Of a stretch of 64,000 nt of DNA, positions 56,462-64,000 are shown one piece after another. Below the pieces are notes generated by a model. The model saw only the letters and a program-made list of their open reading frames with translations, searched no databases and was not told the origin of the DNA. Source of the stretch: Campylobacter geochelonis. GTDB taxonomy: Bacteria; Campylobacterota; Campylobacteria; Campylobacterales; Campylobacteraceae. A program made the translations under genes and the position numbers. Positions within the stretch are counted from its first letter, which is position 1; every line of letters begins with the position of its first letter. The stretch covers positions 558,001-622,000 of the forward strand of contig NZ_CP053844.1 in NCBI RefSeq assembly GCF_013201685.1. The letters run 5' to 3'.

Positions 56462-57810
56462 TATCGTCTCCTTTTTATAATCGTATAAAATATCGCAAAA
56501 ATTACCACAAAAAACCCAAAAATATAGCCTTTGTAGTCAAAAATCGACAAACTCTCAGAGCTATTTAACAAAAACATTTTTATCTTTTTGCCGTTGTCTG
56601 TTTCAAGTGTTACATACGCATTTTTTACACCGCTAAGCTTGACTCTTATACTGTTTGTATCTATAGTATCGATTGCTGGTTTACTCATAAAACGGTAGCT
56701 CATAGAGTATTTTTTAAACACATCATTGCAGTTGTCCGGATAGAAAAACACATCATACCATATATCTGGCTCAAGTCCCAAAACATCGCCATTTTTAGCT
56801 ATAAAATACTGATATTTTGGCGTAGAGGTTTTAAAATCCCATGCGACTTTTTTGGTTTTTGAGTCTTGAATGTATTCAAATTCGGCGCGGTAGCTGTGGT
56901 TAAATTTAAACACCTCTTTTGAAAAAAGCGCGAACTGAAATTTGTTAAATATAGAATTTACATCATTTTCTGAAGTTAAAATTTTGGTATCTTTAAGCTC
57001 ATCTTCGCCATCAAAAACCTTAAAGCTAACCATCGAAACAGCTTTTTTATAGCTGCTAAACTCGATACTTATAGGGTTTGCTGTGATTTTGCATTCTGGT
57101 ATGGGATCTGGGATTTCGCTACTAAAAAACGCCTTTGTATTTTCTGAGTTTGGATAGTAGGTATACTCGTTGAAATTTAAATCTTTGTAGTTGTTGAATC
57201 TGTTTTCAGAGATTGAAATTTCTTTTTGTTTGCAAGCACCAGTGTAGAATTTACCATAACCACTATCTGAAACTCCACGTTTGCAAAACTCATTTATTTG
57301 CGAATTTCCCATATTGTAGGTTAAATTTACTCTATCTTTATCGCCAAAAGTTCCATATCCAATCTCATCAATTGATGGATCTAAAAAGGCAAATCTATGG
57401 TAAATCGCGCTCATAAGTCCACTTACTGATTCGATTTGGGACTTTGAATTTATAGATATATTTTCGCTAGCTCCTGAAAAATACCCAACATTTTGCGCTC
57501 TATCGGTTGGAGTTTTACCGCTAAATGCAGGCATTCCCTCTTGTTCATCGTGAGATTGAACTTTGTTTATAAATGTATACTTTGCATGATTTTGCGCAGA
57601 ATGGGATAAAATTTGGTTTGGTTTTAGCTGATTTAGCCTTGAATCAAGCCTAATTGAGTTTATATAATCAACTGGATCGCTATAATACACTTCACTATTT
57701 GGCTGAAGCGGAGTTTTGTAGTTTTTCTCGTTGCTACAAGATGTTAGAAAAATTGCAGCAACGAGAAGTATAAGCTTAAAGCTCTGGGCCGGCTTTTGCA
57801 AACTCAACAC
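56461..57810 (-). CDS. CAP-domain lipoprotein with a C-terminal membrane helix
   Basis: 449 residues. Signal region [13 protein letters not shown] gives a lipobox cysteine near 25. Residues about 45-190 are a CAP/SCP domain ([50 protein letters not shown]). The following 230 residues look like Ig-like beta sandwiches. A membrane helix near the end ([16 protein letters not shown]) and RRR complete it. The dual anchoring of a lipid tail and a C-terminal helix is odd; one signal may not be used. GTG 57810 overlaps pckA by 35 bases; TTG 57801 is an alternative. CAP proteins act in adhesion or host interaction but no enzymatic role is implied. Confidence 0.72.
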   Translation of the reverse strand: MLSLQKPAQSFKLILLVAAIFLTSCSNEKNYKTPLQPNSEVYYSDPVDYINSIRLDSRLNQLKPNQILSHSAQNHAKYTFINKVQSHDEQEGMPAFSGKTPTDRAQNVGYFSGASENISINSKSQIESVSGLMSAIYHRFAFLDPSIDEIGYGTFGDKDRVNLTYNMGNSQINEFCKRGVSDSGYGKFYTGACKQKEISISENRFNNYKDLNFNEYTYYPNSENTKAFFSSEIPDPIPECKITANPISIEFSSYKKAVSMVSFKVFDGEDELKDTKILTSENDVNSIFNKFQFALFSKEVFKFNHSYRAEFEYIQDSKTKKVAWDFKTSTPKYQYFIAKNGDVLGLEPDIWYDVFFYPDNCNDVFKKYSMSYRFMSKPAIDTIDTNSIRVKLSGVKNAYVTLETDNGKKIKMFLLNSSESLSIFDYKGYIFGFFVVIFAIFYTIIKRRR

Positions 57811-59353
57811 CCTCAGCTACATCTTCATATCTTTGGAAGTTTTTAACAAACATTTTTGCAAGATTGTTTTTAATCTCTTTATACTTTGCTTTATCTTCCC
57901 ACGCGTTGATTGGGTTTAGAAGTTTTGTCTCAACTCCAGCAAGCTCTTTTGGGATTGCAAGATTAAATTTATCAAAGCTTTCAAATTCGCAGTTTTTGAT
58001 ACTTCCATCAAGTATAGCATTTATACAAGAGCGAGTTGCCTTTATACTCATTCTTTTGCCAACTCCATACTCGCCACCGCTCCAGCCAGTGTTTACTAAG
58101 TATACATTTACGCCATATTTATCGATTTTCTCACCTAAAAGTCTTGCATAAACTGTTGGGTGATGTGGTAAAAATGCCTCTCCAAAGCAAGCGCTAAAAG
58201 TTGCAACTGGCTCAGTTATACCACGCTCCGTTCCAGCAACTTTGGCTGTGTATCCGCTTAAAAAATAATACATCGCTTGCTCTTTTGTTAGTTTTGCAAC
58301 TGGAGGCAAAATTCCAAAAGCATCAGCAGTTAAAAAGACTATATTTTTTGGATGACCTGCTTTTAAATCCTCTTTTCTGTTTGCTATATGCTCGATTGGA
58401 TAGCTCACTCTTGTGTTTTCAGTTTTGCTATCATCACTGTAATCAACAACGCCGTTTTCATCATAAACAACATTTTCTAAAAGTGCGTTTCTCTTTATCG
58501 CAGCATAAATTTCAGGCTCGCTTTTTGGGTCTAAATTTATACATTTAGCATAGCAACCACCCTCGAAGTTAAACACGCCCTCATCATCCCAGCCATGCTC
58601 ATCATCGCCAATCAGTGCGCGGTTTGGATCTGTTGAAAGAGTTGTTTTTCCAGTTCCGCTAAGTCCAAAGAAAAGCGCTGTATCGCCATCTTTTCCGACA
58701 TTTGCAGAGCAGTGCATAGACAGTTTTCCCTCTAGTGGCAGCCAGTAGTTCATCATAGAAAAAATACCTTTTTTCATCTCGCCACCATACCATGTTCCGC
58801 CGATTACTGCGATATTCTCTTCTATGTTAAATATAACAAAAACATCTGAGTGAAGCCCATCTTTTTTGCAATTTTCATTTACGCATTTGCACGCATTATA
58901 TACAACAAATTCAGGATGAAAAGTAGCTAAATCGCTTTGAGATGGTCTAATAAACATATTTTTTACAAAATGTGCTTGCCAAGCAACCTCAGTTACAAAT
59001 CTGATTGATCTTTTACTCGCATCGCTTGAGCCACAAAATGCATCTTGAATGTAGATGTTTTTTCCAGATAGCTGGTTTTTAGCTTTTTGTAGTAGTTTTT
59101 CAAAAAGCTCTTTTGAGATAGGTTGGTTGATTTTACCCCATGCGATGTATTTTTCAGAAGGGTCTTGTTTGACAAAATACTTATCTTTTGGACTTCTTCC
59201 AGTAAAAATTCCCGTATCAACCATAAAAGTACCATTGCTGCTAACCTTGCCTTCGTTGTTTTTAACTTCATGCTCAAACAACTCATCATAGCTTAGGTTG
59301 TAGTACACCTCTTTTATATCTTTTAAGTCAAGTTTTTCGATATCATTAATCAT
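57776..59353 (-). CDS. pckA: Phosphoenolpyruvate carboxykinase (ATP)
   Basis: 525 residues. Converts oxaloacetate plus ATP to PEP, the first step of gluconeogenesis, central in an organism that does not use sugars. P-loop [16 protein letters not shown], metal-binding [26 protein letters not shown] near the N terminus, and [15 protein letters not shown] chose ATG 59353 with AAGGA 6 bases upstream; the frame extends five codons further (59368) without a good ribosome binding site. The CAP-domain gene overlaps its 3' end. Confidence 0.97.
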   Translation of the reverse strand: MINDIEKLDLKDIKEVYYNLSYDELFEHEVKNNEGKVSSNGTFMVDTGIFTGRSPKDKYFVKQDPSEKYIAWGKINQPISKELFEKLLQKAKNQLSGKNIYIQDAFCGSSDASKRSIRFVTEVAWQAHFVKNMFIRPSQSDLATFHPEFVVYNACKCVNENCKKDGLHSDVFVIFNIEENIAVIGGTWYGGEMKKGIFSMMNYWLPLEGKLSMHCSANVGKDGDTALFFGLSGTGKTTLSTDPNRALIGDDEHGWDDEGVFNFEGGCYAKCINLDPKSEPEIYAAIKRNALLENVVYDENGVVDYSDDSKTENTRVSYPIEHIANRKEDLKAGHPKNIVFLTADAFGILPPVAKLTKEQAMYYFLSGYTAKVAGTERGITEPVATFSACFGEAFLPHHPTVYARLLGEKIDKYGVNVYLVNTGWSGGEYGVGKRMSIKATRSCINAILDGSIKNCEFESFDKFNLAIPKELAGVETKLLNPINAWEDKAKYKEIKNNLAKMFVKNFQRYEDVAEGVEFAKAGPEL

Positions 59354-59468
59354 CTTTAATCCTTGCAATTAATTTAAAATTTTAAAATAAATTTTTTTAT
59401 TATACCTAAAAAAGCTTTTTTTCTAAAGCAAATTTGAAACTTTTTATCAATTTAACCAAATTTAAATC

Positions 59469-60815
59469 CTACTTAGAAATGCTTAGCCCAAAGACTTCTG
59501 GGAAAAACGCAACAAGCACTAAAACAAAAATTTGGATGAGTATAAACGGAACAACTCCTTTATAAATATCCATAGTTTTCACACTAGGTGGCGTTACGCC
59601 TTTTAGGAAAAAGAGACTAAATCCAAATGGTGGCGTCATAAATGAAGTTTGTAAATTTACAGCAATCAAAATCGCAAACCAAATCGGATCTATGCCTAAG
59701 CTCGCGGCTATCGGTATTAAAATCGGCAAGATTATATATGAAATTTCAACATAATCGATAAAAAAGCCAAGCACCAAAATACAAGCCATAGTTAAAACGA
59801 TAAAGCCCCATTTCTCACCTGGTAAATTTAGCATAAAGTCTTCAACGATAATATCTCCACCAGTATAGCTAAATACCATAGAAAAGGCAGTTGCACCCAT
59901 AAGTATGGTAAATACCATGGCTGAGATTTTAACAGTTTCATTAAGCGCTTCTTTTAAAAGTTTAAATGAAAAAGTTCTATATAAAAATGCAAGTAAAAGT
60001 GCGCCAAGACAGCCAACAGATGATGACTCAGTCGGAGTTGCAACTCCAGTAAAAATCGAGCCTAAAACCAAAAGGATAAGCACAAGAACAGGAACTATAT
60101 CTTTTAAAGCTTTATAAATTTGAACCACTTTTTTCTCTTGTGTTTCAAAGCGAACCGGCGGTGCCCAATCTTTTTTAATAAATGAAATTATCACTATATA
60201 AACGATATAAAACGCAACAAGTGTAAGTCCTGGAGCTACGGCCGCACGGAACAAGTCGCCAACTGGAACAGAAAAAACATCGCCTAGAACGATTAAAACA
60301 ATAGATGGCGGAATGATTTGTCCAAGTGTGCCAGAAGCAGCTATCGTGCCACATCCTAAAGCTTTGTTATAGTGATACTTTATCATAACGGGCAAGCTTA
60401 TAGCGCCCATTGCGATAACGCTTGCGCCAACTATACCAGTAGTTGCTGCTAAAAGCGCACCAACAACAACCGTGCTTATAGCGATACCACCTCTAACACC
60501 ACCAAAAAGCGATGCCATGGACTCAAGAAGTCTTTCTGCTAATCTTGTTTTTTGAAGTATCATACCCATTAAGATAAAAAGTGGAACGGAGATTAAAATT
60601 TTGTTTTGCATGATAGAAAAAATTCTATAAGGCATAAAGGAAAACATATCTTTACCAATGTTAAATCCTTCTAGCAAACCTTCATTATAACCAATCGCTT
60701 CAATTATCCCATATGCAAAACCAAATATAACAGCAGTCGCGCCAAATGTAAAAGCCACTGAAAAGCCAATTAAAAGCATAAAAAGAGCGCAACAAAACAT
60801 TACAATTCCTACCAT
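59469..60815 (-). CDS. dctM: TRAP transporter large permease DctM
   Basis: 448-residue, about 12-helix permease of a tripartite ATP-independent transporter that uses a sodium or proton gradient. Signature segments: AAGTLGQIIPPSIVLIVLGD, ATTGIVGASVIAMGAISLPVM, and the C-terminal LGIDPIWFAILIAVNLQTSFMTPPFGFSLFFLKG. ATG 60815 is chosen over the frame start at 60851 because AAGGAG is 6 bases upstream. It overlaps dctQ by the 4-base region around 60815-60819 in a coupled pair. The binding protein is not here; the two dctP genes at 7.7-9.9 kb are candidates. Confidence 0.94.
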   Translation of the reverse strand: MVGIVMFCCALFMLLIGFSVAFTFGATAVIFGFAYGIIEAIGYNEGLLEGFNIGKDMFSFMPYRIFSIMQNKILISVPLFILMGMILQKTRLAERLLESMASLFGGVRGGIAISTVVVGALLAATTGIVGASVIAMGAISLPVMIKYHYNKALGCGTIAASGTLGQIIPPSIVLIVLGDVFSVPVGDLFRAAVAPGLTLVAFYIVYIVIISFIKKDWAPPVRFETQEKKVVQIYKALKDIVPVLVLILLVLGSIFTGVATPTESSSVGCLGALLLAFLYRTFSFKLLKEALNETVKISAMVFTILMGATAFSMVFSYTGGDIIVEDFMLNLPGEKWGFIVLTMACILVLGFFIDYVEISYIILPILIPIAASLGIDPIWFAILIAVNLQTSFMTPPFGFSLFFLKGVTPPSVKTMDIYKGVVPFILIQIFVLVLVAFFPEVFGLSISK

Positions 60816-60816
60816 A

Positions 60817-61383
60817 TCATACTCCTTTTGCGCTGCTTGAGTTATTCTCAAAGAACTCAGACTTGCCAGTTTCTTTGATATCCATATAGGCGATTAAATT
60901 TTTTATAAAATACCCAACAGAGTAAAAAATCAAAATCCAATAAGAAAGTGGTATAAACATCTTGATTATCCATCTATACGGTAACCCTCCCGGATCTGCG
61001 CTACCTTCGTTACTAGTATAGGCTTCAACAACAAAGTCAAAAGATAAAGTCGCAACCAAAAGTGAAAAAGGCAATATAAATAGGATAGTGCCAACCATAT
61101 TTATAATGGCTTTTGTCTTTGGTTTCATACCATCATAAAGTATATCAACTCTAACGTGAGCGTCCTCTTTTAGGGCATATGTCATGCCTAGTAAGAACAT
61201 GATTGAGAAAAAGTACCACTCCAACTCTTGAAATGCAACATTTCCATAATGGAAAAAATATCTCGCACAGACATTAAAAAATACAAATCCAACAAGTAAA
61301 ACCACGCAAAACATAGCTATATAGCCCATAGCATTAGCTACATGGTTAAAAATATTATCTATTTTTCTTAGCTTTTCTTTCAT
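60817..61383 (-). CDS. dctQ: TRAP transporter small permease DctQ
   Basis: 188 residues, four helices. FQELEWYFFSIMFLLGMTYALKEDAHVRVDILYD is the typical DctQ core with Glu and His near the second and third helices. It is the first gene of the pair. The 287-base AT-rich upstream gap separates it from the divergent dsbA gene and may hold both promoters. Confidence 0.93.
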   Translation of the reverse strand: MKEKLRKIDNIFNHVANAMGYIAMFCVVLLVGFVFFNVCARYFFHYGNVAFQELEWYFFSIMFLLGMTYALKEDAHVRVDILYDGMKPKTKAIINMVGTILFILPFSLLVATLSFDFVVEAYTSNEGSADPGGLPYRWIIKMFIPLSYWILIFYSVGYFIKNLIAYMDIKETGKSEFFENNSSSAKGV

Positions 61384-61591
61384 ATATAAATTTCCTCGAA
61401 ATAAAATTTAAACCCTATAATTTAAAGTAAAAGCGTATTTTAACCAAAATACCTTTAAGTAAGTTTTATCTGATAATAAAAAATAGCAAAGTAAATTTAA
61501 CTATATCCAGCAATGGTTTTAAATTTTATACCTAAATTTAGCCCTTATTTTGCTAGTTTCTAAACTTTTTTACAAAATAGGTAAAAAATAA

Positions 61592-61620
61592 TTGACTTTT
61601 TATAAAAATTGTTATAAAAT
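61592..61620 (+). promoter_or_regulatory. Promoter of the dsbA-dsbB/I pair
   Basis: TTGACT (61592-61597), 17 bases, TAAAAT (61615-61620). Unusually good -35 for this genome. It is followed by a roughly 45-base leader and AAGGAG. Confidence 0.65.
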
Positions 61621-61671
61621 GCCACTTAAGATTTAAAAAAAGAAATACAAATTTATTTTAAGGAGAATTTT

Positions 61672-62370
61672 ATGAAAGTATCATCATTTTTCAAAAGTGT
61701 TGTAAAATCAGTTGCTGTTATGGCTATAGTTGCAGGCGTAAGTGCGAGTGCTGCGGTTGTTGAGGGAAAAGACTACGTTGTTTTAGAAAAACCAATCGCT
61801 AATGCACAAAATACAATTATAAAAGTATACAGCTATGATTGCCCATTTTGCTACAAATATGACAAAGCGGTTACCAAACCAGTTATGGCAAAACTTCCAG
61901 ATATGAAATTTACACCTTATCATCTAGCTACAAAAGGCGTTTTTGGTAAATATGGTAGCGAAGTCGCAGCTGTTGCAATCGTAAAAGATGAGGCTGCTGG
62001 CACAAGCCTACTTGATGATAACTCAAATTTCAAAAAATCAAAATTTGCTCTTTATAAAGCATATCACGATAAAAAAGAGAGATGGGGTGGCGATGCAAGC
62101 AAAGCAGAGAATGTTGATGCGTTCTTAAAAACAGCATTAGATGCAATCGGTATGAGCAAGGCTGAGTTTGAAGCAGCGGTTAAAGATCCAAAAGTTCAAG
62201 AACTACTTACAAAATGGGGTATGGATAATAACGGAGATGCATATAGCGTAGCTAAAATTCAAGGCGTTCCTGCGTTTGTTGTAAATGGAAAATACCTTAT
62301 CAAAACAAGTTCGATTAGAGGTATAGACCAAATGGTAAATACAATCAACGAACTAAAAGCTATGAACTAA
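61672..62370 (+). CDS. dsbA: Periplasmic thiol oxidoreductase, DsbA family
   Basis: 232 residues. Signal peptide ending SASA; thioredoxin-like active site YDCPFCYKYDKAV with Cys57 and Cys60; a helical insertion; and the cis-proline loop KIQGVPAFVVNGKY. The CPFC dipeptide differs from the CPHC of E. coli DsbA, so redox potential may differ. It is followed by a DsbB-type gene 29 bases downstream, so the two form an oxidising pair. Targets here plausibly include LptD, the Hcp-like protein and the autotransporter tail. DsbL is the alternative name for such paired oxidases. Confidence 0.9.
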   Translation: MKVSSFFKSVVKSVAVMAIVAGVSASAAVVEGKDYVVLEKPIANAQNTIIKVYSYDCPFCYKYDKAVTKPVMAKLPDMKFTPYHLATKGVFGKYGSEVAAVAIVKDEAAGTSLLDDNSNFKKSKFALYKAYHDKKERWGGDASKAENVDAFLKTALDAIGMSKAEFEAAVKDPKVQELLTKWGMDNNGDAYSVAKIQGVPAFVVNGKYLIKTSSIRGIDQMVNTINELKAMN

Positions 62371-62399
62371 ATTTGGGCTAATACAAAAAGGAAAAAGTT

Positions 62400-63050
62400 A
62401 TGAGTTTATGTCAAGATTTTAAAAGTGCGCCATTGCAAACGATTTCTAGATGGCAAGATCAGAGATTTTTATGGATAGTGATGGCTGTTGCGATGCTTGG
62501 TATGGTTATACTAGCACACAGTTTTTTTCAAAACTATCTTTATATGTTGCCATGCGAACAGTGTGTTTATATACGTTTTTCAATGCTAGTAATGGCGCTT
62601 GGCGGAATAATAGCTGCGATTAACCCTAAAAATATAGTTTTAAAAATTATAGGCTATGTTTTAGGAATTTATGGTGCGATTATAGGTATAGGATATAGTG
62701 TTAAACTTCATGCTATCCATGAGGCGGTTCATGGAGATGATCCGTTTGGTGTACAGGGTTGCTCAACCGATCCAAACTTTCCGTTTGGTTTGCCTTTGGC
62801 TCAGTGGTCTCCTGATTGGTTTAAACCAACTGGAGATTGTGGTTATGACTCACCAATCGTTCCTGATGGAGCAGAGCTTGATGCTATTCAGACATTTTTT
62901 ACAAATTTCTACTCAGAAGGTTGGTATCTAATCCCATCTATGAAATTTGGCGATATGGCACAATGCACGCTTTTGGCGTATGTTGTATCGTTAGCTCTTT
63001 TGGTAGCGATGTTAGCTAGCTGGATTATCACAAAAGTTAAAAGTAAATAA
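62400..63050 (+). CDS. dsbI: Disulfide oxidase of the DsbB/DsbI family
   Basis: 216-residue inner-membrane quinone reductase that re-oxidises its DsbA partner. Four to five helices; [11 protein letters not shown] gives Cys52 and Cys55 on the first periplasmic loop; Cys121 (GCSTD) and Cys147 (GDCGYD) form the second pair. The larger second loop between these cysteines (about 25 residues, Pro and Trp rich) is like DsbI rather than short DsbB. The symbol is by resemblance to the C. jejuni protein; plain dsbB is the alternative. No arylsulfatase gene of the DsbLI type is nearby. Confidence 0.82.
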   Translation: MSLCQDFKSAPLQTISRWQDQRFLWIVMAVAMLGMVILAHSFFQNYLYMLPCEQCVYIRFSMLVMALGGIIAAINPKNIVLKIIGYVLGIYGAIIGIGYSVKLHAIHEAVHGDDPFGVQGCSTDPNFPFGLPLAQWSPDWFKPTGDCGYDSPIVPDGAELDAIQTFFTNFYSEGWYLIPSMKFGDMAQCTLLAYVVSLALLVAMLASWIITKVKSK

Positions 63051-63071
63051 AATATATCGGATTTTTATGCT

Positions 63072-63103
63072 GTGGCATGAGCTAGCGCTTGTGCCACTTT
63101 TTT
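63072..63103 (+). terminator. Terminator after dsbI
   Basis: 11-bp stem GTGGCATGAGC (63072-63082) with GCTTGTGCCAC (63087-63097; two wobbles), loop TAGC, then TTTTTT. Confidence 0.9.
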
Positions 63104-63149
63104 ATTTAACAAATTTCAAATTTTAACCAAATTTCAAGTTTATTTTCTG

Positions 63150-63155
63150 TATAAT
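63150..63155 (+). promoter_or_regulatory. -10 element of atpE
   Basis: TATAAT preceded by TG (extended -10), about 75 bases before the atpE start. atpE stands alone here, away from the other ATP synthase genes, so it needs its own promoter. Confidence 0.6.
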
Positions 63156-63229
63156 ATCAAGTCTTAAATTTCTAGTAGGGGACTGATCCGAACGTTGTTT
63201 TAAGATGAAATTTATTTTAAGGATATTTT

Positions 63230-63574
63230 ATGAAAAAAATCGTTTTTTTCATGTTTGCACTTGTTGGTGTAGCTTTTGCAGCTGAGGGCGAGTTAGAGGC
63301 TTATACAACTGTGGCTTCTTTTTCTGCTATTGCTGTTGGTATAGCTTTAGGTTTTGCTGCACTTGGTGGTGCTGTTGGTATGGGTAATGCTGCTTCTGCA
63401 ACAATCTCAGGCATCGCAAGAAACCCAAGCGTAGCTAGCAAGCTTTCAACTACTATGTATATTTCTTTGGCGATGATCGAAGCGCAAGTTATTTATGCAC
63501 TTGTTATTTCATTTATCTTGCTTTATGCAAACCCGCTAATCACAGACGCATTTAGAGCTGCGGCTGGTGCTTAA
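63230..63574 (+). CDS. atpE: ATP synthase F0 subunit c
   Basis: Ring-forming proteolipid of the F0 motor. 114 residues, longer than E. coli subunit c (79) because of a signal-like N terminus (KKIVFFMFALVGVAFAAEG), seen in other epsilonproteobacteria. Two helices: the first has GIALGFAALGGAVGMG, the loop has ISGIARNPSVASKL with conserved Arg and Asn, and the second has the ion-binding Glu in SLAMIEAQVIYALV. Separation of atpE from the atp operon is normal in campylobacters. Confidence 0.95.
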   Translation: MKKIVFFMFALVGVAFAAEGELEAYTTVASFSAIAVGIALGFAALGGAVGMGNAASATISGIARNPSVASKLSTTMYISLAMIEAQVIYALVISFILLYANPLITDAFRAAAGA

Positions 63575-63579
63575 TACTA

Positions 63580-63623
63580 TTTTCCCGTAACTTTACGGGA
63601 AAACTCTTTTTTATCTTTTTTTT
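63580..63623 (+). terminator. Terminator after atpE
   Basis: TTTTCCCGT stem (63580-63588) with ACGGGAAAA (63595-63603), followed by two T-runs. Confidence 0.85.
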
Positions 63624-63624
63624 T

Positions 63625-63708
63625 GCGACCGTGGTGGAATGGTAGACACGCTATCTTGAGGTGGTAGTGCTTTAGGGTGTACGAGTTCAAGTCTCGTCGG
63701 TCGCACCA
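63625..63708 (+). tRNA. tRNA-Leu (anticodon GAG)
   Basis: Acceptor stem GCGACCG pairs with CGGTCGC; anticodon stem CTATC/GGTAG around loop TTGAGGT gives anticodon GAG; the long variable arm (TGCTTTAGGGTGTA) marks a class II tRNA; T-arm has GTTCAAG; an encoded CCA closes it. It reads CUC and CUU leucine codons. Confidence 0.95.
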
Positions 63709-63826
63709 TTAAATAATTTTTTAAGTTTAAATTTGTATTAAATACATTAAAATAACATAAGAAATTATTATTTTTTGTTCTTAACATATTTAAATAGCAT
63801 AAATAATCGTGAAAAAAGGAAAAACA

Positions 63827-64000
63827 ATGCCTATAAAAACGCCAACAGAACTTGGAAAAGAGCTTGGTAAAAAAGCAAAAGAGTTAAACCAAATTTTAGC
63901 AGAAATCGGATTTATAGAAGATTGTAATCAAGGCTGGAGATTAACCCAAAAAGGTAAAGCAAACGGTGGAATTCAAAACAATTATAAAGGGAATTTGAGT
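63827..64000 (+). CDS. 5' end of an accessory-looking gene with a winged-helix-like N terminus
   Basis: Begins ATG 63827 behind AAAAGGA and continues past the window end. The 58 visible residues (TPTELGKELGKKAKELNQI and GWRLTQKGKANGG) look like the N-terminal helix-turn-helix/winged-helix module that starts several phage and plasmid-type proteins, but the rest is outside the window. It is 118 bases after a tRNA gene, a usual site for integrated elements. I cannot name it. Confidence 0.6.
   Translation, partial: MPIKTPTELGKELGKKAKELNQILAEIGFIEDCNQGWRLTQKGKANGGIQNNYKGNLS

Noticed and set aside
1-64000. Homopolymeric G or C tracts for phase variation
   Set aside because: No run of seven or more G or C was found in the window, unlike surface-gene loci of C. 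jejuni.

Overview
The window is 64 kb of chromosomal DNA from an AT-rich epsilonproteobacterium, most likely a Campylobacter, perhaps of the C. fetus / C. hyointestinalis / C. lanienae type. The evidence is gene content and order. These include racR-racS-recR divergent from a class-A dnaJ; uvrC / a DUF721-like gene / guaA; purD-RDD-lptD-phosphoribosyltransferase-pnp; an argH, pckA and pycB complement; Hcp-type Sel1 repeats; tandem TRAP and amino-acid binding proteins; and frequent TTG starts behind GGAG ribosome binding sites. No phage, insertion sequence or CRISPR array is visible inside the window.

Layout. 0-10 kb: the end of dapE, ridA, two nearly identical amino-acid binding proteins, a gene-free stretch with decayed repeats, then a minus-strand block with a Ni/Co exporter-type protein, tenA, a one-cysteine thioredoxin-fold protein and two paralogous TRAP binding proteins. 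10-16 kb: surface functions, with a Sel1 protein, a 1356-residue trimeric autotransporter, and behind it an OmpA/SmpA lipoprotein built like the Acinetobacter TpgA partner. 16.9-21 kb: a tightly overlapping five-gene operon (double NosL lipid-free protein, small membrane protein, FtsX-type permease, ATPase, polytopic cysteine-rich protein) with no nitrous oxide reductase; this is the best candidate here for an undescribed system. 21-28 kb: central metabolism (pycB/oadA with an OadG-like partner, mqo, pyk) plus a methyltransferase and a short-chain dehydrogenase. 27.8-29.9 kb: a 2.1 kb gene-free stretch with a compound heptanucleotide minisatellite (12 and 33 copies). 29.9-33.7 kb: recR, racS, racR, dnaJ. 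33.7-39 kb: an unusual signalling operon: PAS plus histidine-less HPt-like protein, a 1366-residue hybrid kinase with several receiver-like domains, and a lone receiver. 39-51.7 kb: core genes uvrC, DUF721, an unlisted 47-residue LptM-like lipoprotein, guaA, hemD, a probable 6S RNA, purD, an RDD protein, lptD, a phosphoribosyltransferase-like protein, pnp and a double universal stress protein. 52-54.4 kb: a classical autotransporter. 54.6-64 kb: a startless DUF2628-like remnant, argH, a CAP-domain lipoprotein, pckA, TRAP permeases dctM/dctQ, a dsbA-dsbB/I pair, atpE, tRNA-Leu(GAG), and the 5' end of an accessory-looking gene.

How they work together. The TRAP binding proteins and the distant DctQM permease probably feed C4-dicarboxylates or similar acids into the oxaloacetate/PEP/pyruvate node represented by mqo, pckA, pycB and pyk. 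The autotransporters, Sel1 protein, LptD, LptM-like protein and Dsb pair form the envelope biogenesis and host-contact set. RacRS and the hybrid-kinase operon are the sensory layer. Several intrinsic terminators carry the hexamer AAATTT in their stems, which is a recurrent feature of this genome segment.
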